Shown piece after piece: positions 13,101-21,524 of a stretch of 64,000 bases of DNA. Under the pieces are notes generated by a model that was not told the DNA's origin, did not search any database, and saw only the letters and a list, made by a program, of their open reading frames with translations. This stretch comes from Mesostigma viride. Lineage: Eukaryota; Streptophyta; Mesostigmatophyceae; Mesostigmatales; Mesostigmataceae. The stretch spans positions 381,744 through 445,743 of the forward strand of contig RPFO01000002.1 in the NCBI GenBank assembly GCA_009746045.1, in the 5' to 3' direction. The first letter of the stretch is position 1. Each line of letters begins with the position of its first letter. Both the position numbers and the translations under genes were made by a program.

Positions 13101-16100
13101 AGATGGGATACTCAGTTTGCATAACTCAGACCTATTCTGTTTATAATTCTTGGTTGGTTTCTTCGACGCGTTTGTGACCAACTGCCAAGTAAGAGATACT
13201 AGACCGCCTTGGTGTCACTTGGACATTTTCCATATGGTTTGCGGGCGGCCAGATATGAAAACCACTTCTTCAGTTTTTTTTTTTTGTTGTTGATGTGCTC
13301 ATGATTGAGGGCCAGGTACGAGGGTTGACCAGGGCATTGTATATTTATCTCCGCATGTACTTTTTTTTCATATTAATTTGCTTGTCCCCGAATGCTAGAT
13401 GTGTGTGGGCTGGTTTGTAGCACACACTAATACAATTTAAGATATTCGGTGCTGCCACCCACGACGATCGGCCAGGGCATTTCTCGTGCAATTGTTAACT
13501 CTTCCACCCGCCCCCACTCGTGCTGCCCCACCCCACCCCCCACCCCCACCCCGCTGCCCCTAACCCACACACAACCCACCTGCACACACACACAAACATC
13601 TCCTCCCACCCTGCACACACACACACGCACACAATCACACGCACTGACACACAAACTGCTGCGCCCACACCCTGCGCTCGTCCGCTGATGCCCTCTCGTG
13701 CCCGGCCTTGACGGTGTTGGCCGCCCTGGGACGTTCCGCCCCTTTGGCGCCAACCTCCTCCCCTCATTACACGCGCTGCCTCATTACGTGCGTCCCATCA
13801 TTACGCCGCGTCCCCCCCGGTGCTGCGCCGCGATGCGCGCCTCGATGGCCTTGGCGCTGCGTCAACGTGCGCTTGGCAATGCGACGTCAATGCGCACGTT
13901 TTCGCTTTGGTGCCGTGGGTCACCATCGGGTCTCGACGTGAGACAGATGCCAGGTGAGGGCCGTCAGCATCGCCCGGAATAACATACGAATATCAGCACA
14001 GAAAGTAGCAATGCTGATACCTGAGGACGTCGGAGGCACTGATTTCTCTAATCTCATTTTATGTGCGTGATTCAGGGTCTGGTACCCTAATCGTCACTTT
14101 AACTTGAATAGCATTTCTTTACAAGCGGCCACATGCCCCTATACTTTGTGTGTGTATATGCGTGTGAATGGTGGGACAAAGGGTCACCGGTCTCTGTGCC
14201 TTCGTTGACCCGTGAAAGTTTTTGTTCAACAATGCAGAGGCAGCCGAGGCTGTTGCAATTAGCCACGTAAGCTGGCCCGGGAGGTACCTCGGGAGACTAG
14301 CATTGCCGCCGCGTATGTGGCGTTAAATTACCCTGCACTGCATCGGGTTGGGGTCTTGCTACCCAATGGGACCCTTGCCTCAGCCCGGAAACTGCTGGCA
14401 CCTTGCTCGAGTGGCGCGCGTTCACAGTACAGCGCCTTCACTGTACAGCGTGTTCACTGTACAGCGCGTTCACTGTACAGCTCGTCCGGCTACGCACTGC
14501 TCAGTCGTCTTCTCCCACCCGGCGACGTGGGGAGCCGCTGCCTTCCACAATAGTGTTGTTTGCGCTGCAGCAGTTATCAGTCATTCGTTGGAATCTTTCA
14601 TTCCGCCTTGCTACAGTATCGTACTGTACTACAGTAGCGGTCTGCTCGGATCCCCCCTGGTCCTGGTGGGCCTGCTCCAGGGGGGCACCTTGGCATGCGT
14701 ATCTTCTGTGCCGTCACAGCTCTCCATTGTTTCTGCACCTTCCAAGTCGCTATCATTTGTACACATCCCGAGTCTCTGTTATCTCTACACATCCCGTGAG
14801 TCCTTTTGCTTTCATTTTGTGCGGTACCCCCCTAATTACAGACCAGCTACCAGCTGGCGCAGCACCTTTTTTTTGTTATTTTCACATGTTGAAAAGTTTC
14901 CTGGTTCAGTTTACTTGATCTGTATGTGCAGTTATGGACGGCTACCAGCTGGCGCAGCACCTTGTTATTGTTATGCTCGCTCGTTCAACCTGTCCCTAAC
15001 CCGTTATCGTGCGGTCTATTTGTGCAGTCATGGACGGCTACCAGCTGGCGCAGCACCTTGTTTTTGTTATGCTCACTCGTTCAACCTGTCCCTAACCCGG
15101 TATCGTGCGGTCTATTTGTGCAGTCATGGACGGGTACCAGCAGGCGCAGCACCTTGTTTTTGTTATGCTCACTCGTTCAACCTGTCCCTAACCCGTCATC
15201 GTGCGGTCTATTTGTGCAGTCATGGACGGCTACCAGCTGGCGCAGCACATCCGGGAGGCCGAGAAGATCCACGGCGGCCGCATGCCCATCGTGGCGCTGA
15301 CGGCGCATGCGATGGAGAGCGACAAGCAGCGCTGCCTGTCGGTGGGGATGGACGCGTACCTCACGAGTGAGTGGCTACCGTGGTGTGGTACAGTGACTGG
15401 TCACTATAATGTGTCACCCGACAAGCAGTGCTGCCTGTTGGTGGGGATGGACGCGGATGCCTCGCGAGTCAGTGTGCCCTAGGTGATGCCCTGGGTGGCC
15501 GCGCTGTAAAGTGGTACATTTTGTACGGTGATGGGGTGCAGTACTGTCGATTGCAGTCGTGTGTTGTCAACAACCGGCGCTGCCTCGGCAGGGGGTTCCA
15601 AAAGGGATTAGGTGTTAGGCATTAGGTGCACCTTTGGGGATGAGGCTTACACTTGAAAGTCTTTCCAGGTTGTGGTCAGGCATGGATATGCAGGGTTAAT
15701 CAATTAATAATCGCGTAGACAGCATCACGTGGGTACCAATAATGGAACCTCTTTTAAAGGGAAAACGTCATGCCCTAGCTGGTGCCCAGCCGCGAGCCAT
15801 GAACGCTCCGGCATGTTGTCCCTTGAACCAGAGCAATACCCGACTTGAGAGCCAAGCAATCAACCAGGCAGCCAGATAACATGCAACACCTAAAATATAT
15901 TGTTAGTTTCTTCATTTCGACAATTACCCTTGTTATCCTTATTTTTTGATTACTGACCCTGCCCTTTTGATTACACCGTTTCACCCCGTCATGCACCCGG
16001 TCATGCCACGTCATGCAGAGCCCATCGACTTCAAGGGGCTAAAGGCCAGCCTCCTTGGCCTCATTAACACTGCTGAGGAGCAGTACGATACCTTGCTGTC

Positions 16101-16191
16101 GCTGGGCGGCCGGTCCTCATCCGAGGCAGGCACAGAGTGCAACTCTACCTCAACAAACTCGTATAGCGCTCTGCCGCCTGCACCTCCCTAG
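108..16191 (+). CDS. Hybrid sensor histidine kinase, AHK1-like (3' part, 12 exons)
   Basis: Phosphorelay sensor kinase; the sensor and H-box regions lie before the window. Exons: 108-328, 1590-1798, 2515-3073, 4499-5097, 6170-6388, 7869-8251, 9014-9295, 10513-12027, 12949-13095, 13947-13953, 15220-15366, 16019-16191 (TAG). All introns are GT-AG, phases agree, and 1486 codons lie in the window. HATPase: N-box VSNAFKFT (window residues 1-8), G1 DTGMG (112-116), F-box with FVQAD, G2 GGTGLGLSIV. Residues about 603-824 form a receiver-like fold lacking the acidic pair, probably a pseudoreceiver. A Ser/Gly-rich linker follows (exon 8). The C-terminal receiver is complete: acidic E1329/D1330, phospho-acceptor D1376 in VTDCQ, T1408 in VALTAHAM, K1430 in TKPID. 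From memory, this receiver most resembles plant AHK1 osmosensors. The donor of exon 6 could instead be 8219; a decayed intronic copy of the edge favours 8252. Confidence 0.9.
541..573 (+). repeat. Decayed copy of exon 1 3' edge in intron 1
   Basis: The sequence around CTGCGCGACCGGTCC and the following GTGAGTGG mirrors the true exon 1 end (about 308-337, CTGCGTGACCGATCC then GTGAGTGA), splice donor included. It lies about 230 bp downstream of the real site. Confidence 0.6.
826..1490 (+). repeat. C/T-only tract with CTCGTCC heptamers (intron 1)
   Basis: About 660 bp almost free of purines on the + strand, mainly CCCCCTCC-type units. CTCGTCC heptamers are concentrated at about 1284-1426. It fills intron 1 up to about 100 bp before the exon 2 acceptor. 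Long ORFs on both strands here are low-complexity artefacts. A 30-base C run also sits at 49-78, before the first exon. Confidence 0.9.
1834..2073 (+). repeat. Three decayed copies of exon 2 3' edge in intron 2
   Basis: Copy 1 (1834-1906) repeats the last ~70 bases of exon 2, still encodes the F-box piece [13 protein letters not shown], and retains a GTAGGG donor. Copies 2 (about 1959-2006) and 3 (about 2047-2073) are more decayed. The real donor is at 1799. Confidence 0.8.
2085..2203 (+). repeat. 21-bp minisatellite (intron 2)
   Basis: About five copies of a unit containing CCCATATAA and CCCGCCCTAG, spaced 21 bp apart. Confidence 0.85.
2292..2512 (+). repeat. (CCCA)n array abutting the exon 3 acceptor
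   Basis: About 220 bp of ACCC units runs directly into the acceptor: the last unit is followed by CCCAG and exon 3 begins at 2515. The array replaces the usual polypyrimidine tract. Confidence 0.95.
3151..3207 (+). repeat. Copy of exon 3 3' edge in intron 3
   Basis: GGAGGTGGACGGGGTTGGCT plus following bases repeats the end of exon 3 (about 3045-3083) some 110 bp downstream of the true donor at 3074. The copy has GCGTAC where the true site has GGTATG. Confidence 0.7.
3735..4290 (+). repeat. Interspersed repeat family R1 (sense copy in intron 3)
   Basis: Begins with a segment reading GAGACAGCCAGCGCAGGCCA and ends near a stretch encoding KNCTRCKGK and ASSAKLG-like peptides. The same sequence occurs reversed at about 18660-19310 and 39170-39495. 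It is probably a remnant of an unrecognised transposon ORF: the copies retain blocks of peptide similarity but contain stops. The rest of intron 3 shows nothing else clear. Confidence 0.7.
4721..4930 (+). repeat. 105-bp in-frame tandem duplication in exon 4
   Basis: Two 105-bp units (35 residues each), both beginning [12 protein letters not shown] and ending with LDM.TVHP. They lie in the linker after the HATPase domain, differ by a few substitutions and keep the frame, so they add a coding repeat rather than damage. Confidence 0.9.
5687..5925 (+). repeat. ~20-bp minisatellite (intron 4)
   Basis: About 12 copies of a unit like GCCTATCTAGAACACGTAT with small variants, tightly head to tail and without spacers, so not a CRISPR array. 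Confidence 0.9.
7141..7752 (+). repeat. CCAN tetranucleotide array (intron 5)
   Basis: About 610 bp of 4-bp units in one register. Blocks of CCAC, CCGA and CCAA are followed by a pure CCTA block (about 7458-7497) and then a long pure CCAA block. The exon 6 acceptor follows at 7868. ORFs through it encode only NQPT-like repeats. Confidence 0.95.
8398..8440 (+). repeat. Copy of exon 6 3' edge in intron 6
   Basis: GATAGCGAGATGATTATG followed by GCCGAGGTGGGTG matches the exon 6 end (GATAGCGAGACGCCGCTG then GCTGAGGTGGGGT, about 8222-8258). The match supports 8252 as the true donor. Confidence 0.65.
8539..8742 (+). repeat. Four 51-bp tandem repeats (intron 6)
   Basis: Copies start at 8539, 8590, 8641 and 8692, each beginning CGTATCTCAAGTGGG. 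The first three are nearly identical and the last is diverged at its end. Confidence 0.95.
9296..10030 (+). repeat. Donor-like repeats plus (TTTG)n array (intron 7)
   Basis: Starting at the true donor (exon 7 ends ACAAG, then GTGAGG), the string CAAGGTGAGGC recurs about nine more times (near 9328, 9370, 9423, 9475, 9806, 9853, 9905, 9958, 10006) inside a ~50-bp unit with GTTGGATGATGTGG. A pure TTTG array (about 9497-9790) splits the series. Confidence 0.9.
10103..10490 (+). repeat. (CA)n and (CCCAA)n arrays before exon 8
   Basis: A short CA run (about 10103-10143) precedes CCCCA and then a pure CCCAA pentamer array (about 10257-10490). The exon 8 acceptor follows at 10512. A continuous reading frame runs through the array (PNPTQ repeats) into exon 8, but phase analysis puts the coding start at 10513. 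Confidence 0.95.
13160..13325 (+). repeat. Copies of exon 9 3' edge in intron 9
   Basis: Exon 9 ends GACCGACTGCCAG before GTAAGAGAT. At 13160-13200 the intron repeats this as GACCAACTGCCAA then GTAAGAGAT, and near 13311 a shorter GGCCAG then GTACGAGG. The first copy has lost the exonic G before GT. A CA-rich low-complexity stretch follows at about 13500-13660. Confidence 0.75.
13947..13953 (+). CDS. 7-nt microexon of the histidine kinase
   Basis: The seven bases ATGCCAG lie between an AG and a GTGAGG. Exon 9 ends in phase 0 after VTDCQ and exon 11 begins with TC ATG GAC. Only with these seven bases does the join read CQMPVMDGYQ, the near-invariant receiver motif after the phospho-acceptor Asp. 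Skipping them shifts the frame. The neighbouring introns are 851 and 1266 bp. Confidence 0.85.
14405..14480 (+). repeat. ~18-bp minisatellite (intron 10)
   Basis: Roughly four copies of a unit like TACAGCGCGTTCACTG. Confidence 0.8.
14836..15219 (+). repeat. 96-bp tandem array of the exon 11 acceptor region
   Basis: AG dinucleotides after TGTGC at 14931, 15027, 15123 and 15219 are exactly 96 bp apart. Each is followed by the exon 11 start (ATGGACGGCTACCAGCTGGC, one copy with two changes). An older fifth copy sits near 14841. Only the last copy reads on into the complete exon; the upstream copies diverge after CAGCACC. Confidence 0.95.
15421..15475 (+). repeat. Copy of exon 11 3' edge in intron 11
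   Basis: GACAAGCAGTGCTGCCTG and GGTGGGGATGGACGCG repeat the exon 11 end (from about 15317), about 104 bp further on. The copy diverges at the donor (GCGAGTCAGT instead of ACGAGTGAGT). Confidence 0.85.
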
Positions 16192-16364
16192 TGACCGGGG
16201 TGACTGTCTGGGCATGGGAAGTTTTCCAAGTACATGTCAAATTGTGTGAACAGAGAGGAGTGCATGCACATCTTGTAAGTACGGCATTGTATAGGGCATA
16301 TCTTTTTGGTTTCATGCAAGAAGCATCTATTGTCAGTGTAGGGTTGGGTTGCTTTCTTAGGCTG

Positions 16365-16640
16365 GCTAAGGTTGCAAAAGAGATAGAATTGCCAAAGAGC
16401 CACTCGCTAGAGCATACTAGTGTTTAGAAAGTAATGATTGGCTTGTGGGTTTTTATAGTTGTCTCACTTCAAAATAGAAGCGCGCCTCTTTCTGGGCGCT
16501 GCTAAGGTTGCAAAAGAGATAGAATTGCCAAAGAGCCACTCGCTAGAGCATACTAGTGTTTAGAAAGTAATGATTGGCTTGTGGGTTTTTATAGTTGTCT
16601 CACTTCAAAATAGAAGCGCGCCTCTTTCTGGGCGCTGCTA
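16365..16640 (+). repeat. 136-bp tandem duplication, 3' of the kinase gene
   Basis: Two almost identical head-to-tail copies, each beginning GCTAAGGTTGCAAAAGAGAT, with the start of a third at about 16634. No coding signal is seen. The rest of 16192-17040 shows nothing I can name. Confidence 0.9.
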
Positions 16641-17040
16641 AGTCTCTTGTCCTTCTAGGTACAGGCTTTCCGGCGATGCAATTTTGGGTTGAGTGAGACA
16701 ACTATCTGCCATTGTAACTTAATTAATTGAAGGGGGGGGGCATACCCCCCAATTTTGGTACTTGAGTGTGCACCTCTTTTTGCCGTCCCGGTCACCAGCC
16801 ACAGTGAAAAATGGCTGAGCGCACACCTTGGCCAAAATGGGTCTGTCGGGGCGAAATGGAGTGCACGCTGGATGTGTGACACGTGGCACAATACACTGGG
16901 GAGCTAGGTAGTCGGCACAGTCAGGACTTGTATCTGACGCCACCTGGATCACTCCCAGTTTCGCCACCGGACGCCACGTATCTTCATAGCTAATTATTTA
17001 CCGTATGATTGCCGCAGTACTGGACATAGCATTATTAATT

Positions 17041-17115
17041 ATTAAGTAAGTAAGTAAGTACTTGCGTGTCATGCGCAAAGGCATGTCACGGAGTACTATG
17101 CTAATCTCATTAGAA
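17041..17115 (-). mobile_element. LINE 3' end with (ACTT)n tail, family Z
   Basis: On the minus strand this reads ATAGTACTCCGTGACATGCC and ends in repeated ACTT units. The same end occurs in sense at 18227-18334 and 34395-34450. A 5'-truncated, non-coding fragment. Confidence 0.6.
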
Positions 17116-17196
17116 AAATAATTACACAAAAGTTTAAACAAATATCGTCTGCATCATCCCCCAACCGTTAAGCACTAGATGGGGATGTAATCCCCA

Positions 17197-17202
17197 TTAT
17201 TC

Positions 17203-17299
<97 letters not shown>

Positions 17300-17300
17300 C
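17197..17300 (+). repeat. (ATT)n microsatellite
   Basis: About 100 bp of nearly pure TTA/ATT trinucleotides. Confidence 0.97.
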
Positions 17301-17394
17301 AAGGAGACAACCAGCGCAGGCCAGAAATCCCGGGAGAATCCGGACCATGGTAGCTCGCCCTGGCTATTCTGATAGCTCGCCCTGGCTATTCTGA

Positions 17395-17575
17395 TCAGGC
17401 ACTCCGCAAAGGTGAAAACCGTTTGCGTTCAGGGCCGGGCCGCGGAAAACGCGGAAAAACGCGATCTGCAAATGAATCCGACCGTAATCGAACTGGGGAC
17501 CTCTCGCACCAACTTTCGCTGACTATAGGACGGACGTCTCCGGTTACCATGGCATCGCCAACTTACACCTGGCTA
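17395..17575 (-). repeat. SINE-like repeat with tRNA B-box (antisense copy)
   Basis: Reverse complement of the repeat at about 21195-21400. The sense strand carries CAGTTCGATTACGGTC, a diverged match to the pol III B-box. No clear A-box and no folded tRNA. Confidence 0.45.
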
Positions 17576-17823
17576 TGTTCAGATTACTTGCCCACGCTAT
17601 ACTTGTTATGCCACGCTTACATGGGTCTTATTGCACCCACAGTTTGCCGGATCGTTAGCCTGTCCTTTTAGCTAGCGCGCCCGAATGCAGCTGTGGCATG
17701 CCTTTGGCGTGAAGGAGACTGGGGGTCTCTGCCCTTTCTCCTGTAGTGCACACACAGGGATTAAAAGCACTTCGGTGCTCCGTGACTCCCCAACGGGAGC
17801 ACGTGTTTAATTAATTAATTAAT
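17576..17823 (+). mobile_element. LINE 3' end, family X, TTAA tail
   Basis: Matches about 53950-54190 and, in reverse, 51150-51360 and 43018-43170. It ends with a hairpin (GTG, bulged A, CTCCC, loop CAAC, GGGAG, CAC) followed by a TTAATTAA tail. Confidence 0.65.
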
Positions 17824-18023
17824 CACGTAGACTGCGTCATGTGCATATGGGAACACCAATATAGGAACCTTCAACCCCTATATACAATTATGAGGAGGGA
17901 GGGCGCTTCTCTCACTGTCCCAAGGGGGCATGCCACACAGCTCTCTTTAATTCCACATGATCATGGTGGGGGCGCAACTGTGGGTGCAATACTACAAGAA
18001 GTAGGCTGACGCAAATTAAGCAG

Positions 18024-18226
18024 GTGCATGCTGTAAAGGTGACATGCGAAGACGACATCAAGACCGGTACCCGGATCGGCATCGCGTGGGGGCAACTCCA
18101 CGAGCAACGTCGCTGGGGGAGCCACCGCGCCCGAACGGCGGAGGCTGCGGCAGGCAGCCTTACGCAGGTGCGCGACCGCTCGCGTGATGCGCCCGAGACT
18201 TTGTGCCGATGCAGCAGGTCGAGGCC
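18024..18226 (+). mobile_element. LINE reverse-transcriptase fragment
   Basis: Reads DIKTGTRIGIAWGQLHEQRRW, matching the same stretch of the better LINE copy (VDTRIGLAWAKL at about 52030) and the minus-strand copy near 53620. Too short for any activity. Confidence 0.6.
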
Positions 18227-18334
18227 TTCTGGGTACTTATTTTTTTACTTTCGTGTAACTATTTTTCTAATCATAGTATAGCATAGTACTCCGTGGCATG
18301 CCCATGCACATGACACGCAAGTGCTTACTTACTT
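18227..18334 (+). mobile_element. 108-bp 5'-truncated LINE (family Z) with 11-bp target duplication
   Basis: AGGTCGAGGCC occurs at 18216-18226 and again at 18335-18345, flanking a 108-bp insert ending in CTTACTTACTT. It lies inside the LINE fragment just upstream. A clear target-primed insertion, heavily 5'-truncated. Confidence 0.85.
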
Positions 18335-18659
18335 AGGTCGAGGCCAGCCGCGGGTGTCACAGACCAGCTAGTACCGGAACCATGTCATTGCCTTTCCCGT
18401 ATGTCGTGCTTTCACTAGCAGGCCCTCACCTCCTGCGTAACTTGTCTGGACAGGAGTTCGCGGAAGCATGCTGCTGAAGGACAAAAGACTCGCCCATGTA
18501 TTGTTACGATCTTGGCCTTACCCTGGACTCCGTCAATGCTAGTGTCGATATTCAATCAAGAATTGGTGGATCCGTTGGCACCTTTCTGATGTCAAGTCTG
18601 GCACCTTGACACACCCTCTTCTCCTCGTGAGTCGTGTACCCCAGGCCGGCCAGTGAGCA

Positions 18660-19310
18660 TGACTGACTAGCTAGACCTTTTCAGTGGTTTTCCATTTGCG
18701 GGTATTTCCTCGTAAATGGTGGGAGCATATGGTGGGGCATATGGCCGCACATCTGAACCCTGTGATGCCAGATCTCCTTTGCGGCCGTTCCGAGCTTGGC
18801 ACTGGATTCGTTGTCCACATCGTCGCGTCGCTGCCGCAACACGATGTTTTCTGGCATCCGCGGGCTTTTGGTTCCCGCCGCACATTTGAAAGTGCTGTCC
18901 TCCGGCTTTTTGCCTTTGCACCGTGTGCAGTTCTTGGACGTTTGGAATCATGGCATGGCTAACGTGATGACTGACTAGCTAGACCTTTTCAGTGGTTTTC
19001 CATTTGCGGGTATTTCCTCGTAAATGGTGGGAGAGCGATCGCAGCAATGGTGCTCACCACTAGACACTCCCGGCCAGTTAGGCTAGAAACACACGCCCTG
19101 ATCAAGCATGCTGTTTCCGGCCCCACCGTCTAGGTCATCTAGTCGCTCCACACGTAAGCCAGCCATAATTTCAATGCACAAGGATACACATTTCCATCAC
19201 CATTCATCTTCATCATCCTGAACGACTCGAAAACGCGGAAAAGATAACGGCAGGCTCGAGCTACCATGGTCCGGATTCTCCCGATTTCTGGCCTGCGCTG
19301 GTTGTCTCTT
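18660..19310 (-). repeat. Interspersed repeat family R1 (antisense copy)
   Basis: Reverse complement of the family at 3735-4290. On the minus strand it encodes NFFMRKDLVKWLKEQG just upstream (about 19385-19310) and, later, [18 protein letters not shown], both interrupted by stops. Remnant of an unidentified transposon ORF. Within it a ~70-bp segment (CTAGACCTTTTCAGTGG) occurs twice, near 18672 and 18980. Confidence 0.65.
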
Positions 19311-20240
19311 TGATGTTGTCCAATGTGGTGTCTGAGATGCCACAACCTTGCTCCTTCAACCATTTCACTAAATCCTTACGCATGAAGAAGTTGCCCCTTG
19401 CATGGACCTCACATATGCTTTTCCAGATCATCCAGAAACAGGAAGCTGCTGTGTCCCCTTCACACGTCGGTCCTCAGGGCTCGGCCCGCCACGCCTCTGC
19501 CCTCGCCTTCCCTCGCCACAACTTTTCCTTCCTCCTCCCACTACCGGGCCACTTGAGCAGCGTTAGTTGCACCAAACCGAATAGCAGGGGGCACCGTTTC
19601 GTACATAGCGTTTCTATACCAGCCCAGAGTGAGTGTCATGTCAAACGTCTTTAAGAACACTACACCAATCCTCAAACGTTTTCGAACGACCGCTGTCCTC
19701 GTGACCTGGATATTTTGCCTCCAATTCCCCTATTGCTACCGTGAACTCGGCACTTTTTCGGCTAGGTTCAAGGCGTGCCTGCCTTGCCGTCCGGGCCATG
19801 GACTTGCTAGGCCTACCTTTTCGCTTCTTCTTCACGCTTTAGTGCCCAGATGGCCTGGTCCTGCCACCGTCAGTGCTCCATCCTAAAATTTTCTTACCGT
19901 CCTTTCACACGCAGGAACGTAGCAAAAGGCAAAACACAATCCACACAAAGCAATTTTCGAACGCAATATTGAGAAATTCCCCGACGCGTTCTCCTGCGCA
20001 GCCTGGCCGAGCCGCTGTGTCCTGCGCTTCCACAGATAAAATAATTATTACCTACAGCTGGGTCAAGACAGGTCAGCTGCGGGGCGCGAATTGTAGGTTT
20101 CCCGCCGCGTTGCGCAGGGGAGATAGTGCCCGGCACAAAAATGATTCGTGGGTTGCCAGAGTGATACTGCGTCAAAAATTGCGAAAAAGCGCGTGCCTGT
20201 TCAGGCTGTCAGTTCGTCCATAACTACGTCGCCATTACAG
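19311..20240 (-). other. Decayed transposon-like coding debris, unassigned
   Basis: The minus strand holds short basic reading frames (for example about 19835-19641, starting MKKKRKGRP) next to the R1 copy, interrupted by stops. They may be the upstream part of the R1 ORF. I recognise no family. Confidence 0.3.
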
Positions 20241-20370
20241 TACAGTCATTCCCGCGTTAAGTTGCGTTTCTTAAGGTTGCGTTCCCGCGTTAAGTTGCGG
20301 CGCCGAAGTTTGGGGGGCGACCGCAACTTAAGCATGGAGGCCATCGCAACTTAACGCGGTAATGACTCAA
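20241..20370 (+). mobile_element. MITE with inverted repeats, pogo/Tigger-like ends
   Basis: Begins TACAGTCATTCCCGCGTTAA and ends with the inverted GCAACTTAACGCGGTAATGA. The same terminal sequence recurs at 21491, 23266-23360, 24045-24121 and 24172-24246. The CAGT... ends and TA flanks resemble pogo/Tigger (Tc1-mariner) termini as I recall them; family assignment is tentative. Confidence 0.55.
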
Positions 20371-20937
20371 TTTGTAGGTGTCAGGCCATTTTTGGCCGCG
20401 CAGGAGGCCATTCAGTTTTTGCCAAGTCCGGACCCGCTACGGCATTTCAGGCGGCAAAATACGCAAGCCCCACTGGCGCGCAAATTTACCCGCCTGCTGG
20501 CTTAGGTGAAAAGCGCGAATGCAACCTTACAAATTCAGTTTTGCAGTCTGCGGGCTGCGGTACATAAGAATCCACGACCATCATGTAGGGTCTGTTACGG
20601 TAATTGAGACATCTTGCCGGAAATTACCACCATCATGCCGAATGCACCACAGAAGGGCAAAGACAAGGTCGTTGAGGCCACAGGCAGTCTCGCTGCCTGC
20701 ACTATGACTGTGGCCTCCATGCTGTTATTATCATTGTTTACATGCAGGCCGTTGACAGTAAATGAAGCTCAGTTCCCTCACGACTGTTCCCATGTTTTCA
20801 GTGTCACAATCAAACGTGAAGAAGCCGGCTGGCAATTAAGTAACCTGCCAAAAAGAGAGCCGAAGTCAGAGGGTTAAACCACACATTTGTAGTATCAAGT
20901 AACGTGCGTGTTTGCAACTTGCCCGTTGAAACTCTAC

Positions 20938-21138
20938 GGCGGAGCCAATTTTCGGAAGAACCTCACCCTTATGCTTGCAAATTCGGGACAAATTCGGTGG
21001 ATGTATGTATGGATGGATGTATGTATGGATGGATTGACGGATTTTCATCCCCTATTCCTATGTTTTCTCACGTGTACGGCCTTATAAGCTTCGCCAATTC
21101 TGGCGAACCTGACGGTTCTTCCGAAAATTGGCTCCGCC
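20938..21138 (+). mobile_element. 201-bp foldback/MITE with perfect 25-bp inverted repeats
   Basis: The first 25 bp (starting GGCGGAGCCAATTTTCGG) are exactly the reverse complement of the last 25 (21114-21138). It is absent from the corresponding place in copy B. No clear target duplication. Confidence 0.8.
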
Positions 21139-21194
21139 TGATAAAACGCAAGCACCGCGTGTTTTGCAGTCCGCCTTTGTCCAAAATATCTGCA

Positions 21195-21400
21195 TCACTC
21201 CCCGGACAGGAGAACTTTTGCGGATGACTGTAGGTGTAAGTTGGCGATGCCATGGTAACCGGAGACGTCCGTCCTATAGTCAGCAAAATTGGTGCGAGAG
21301 GTCCCCAGTTCGATTCCGGTCGGATTCATTTGCAGATCGCGTTTTCCGCGTTTTCCGCGGCCCGGCACTGAACGCAAAGGTTTTCACCTTTGCGGAGTGC
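21195..21400 (+). repeat. SINE-like repeat with B-box (sense copy)
   Basis: Contains AGTTCGATTCC, a perfect match to the pol III B-box, and TGGCGATGCCATGG about 65 bp upstream as a weak A-box candidate. A second copy lies inverted at 17395-17575, and it is absent from copy B. Confidence 0.5.
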
Positions 21401-21524
21401 CTGATCAGAAAATATCTGGCCTGGAAAATGGACTTGGGCCGGCTTTGACGCTGCGGCTGGATCGGGCTTGACGAGAGCTGTCGAATGCCGTACAGTCATT
21501 CCCGCGTTAAGTTGCGTTTCTTAA

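Noticed and set aside
21235-21330. A tRNA gene around the B-box
   Set aside because: No cloverleaf could be drawn and A-box spacing is wrong; retained only as a SINE-like repeat.
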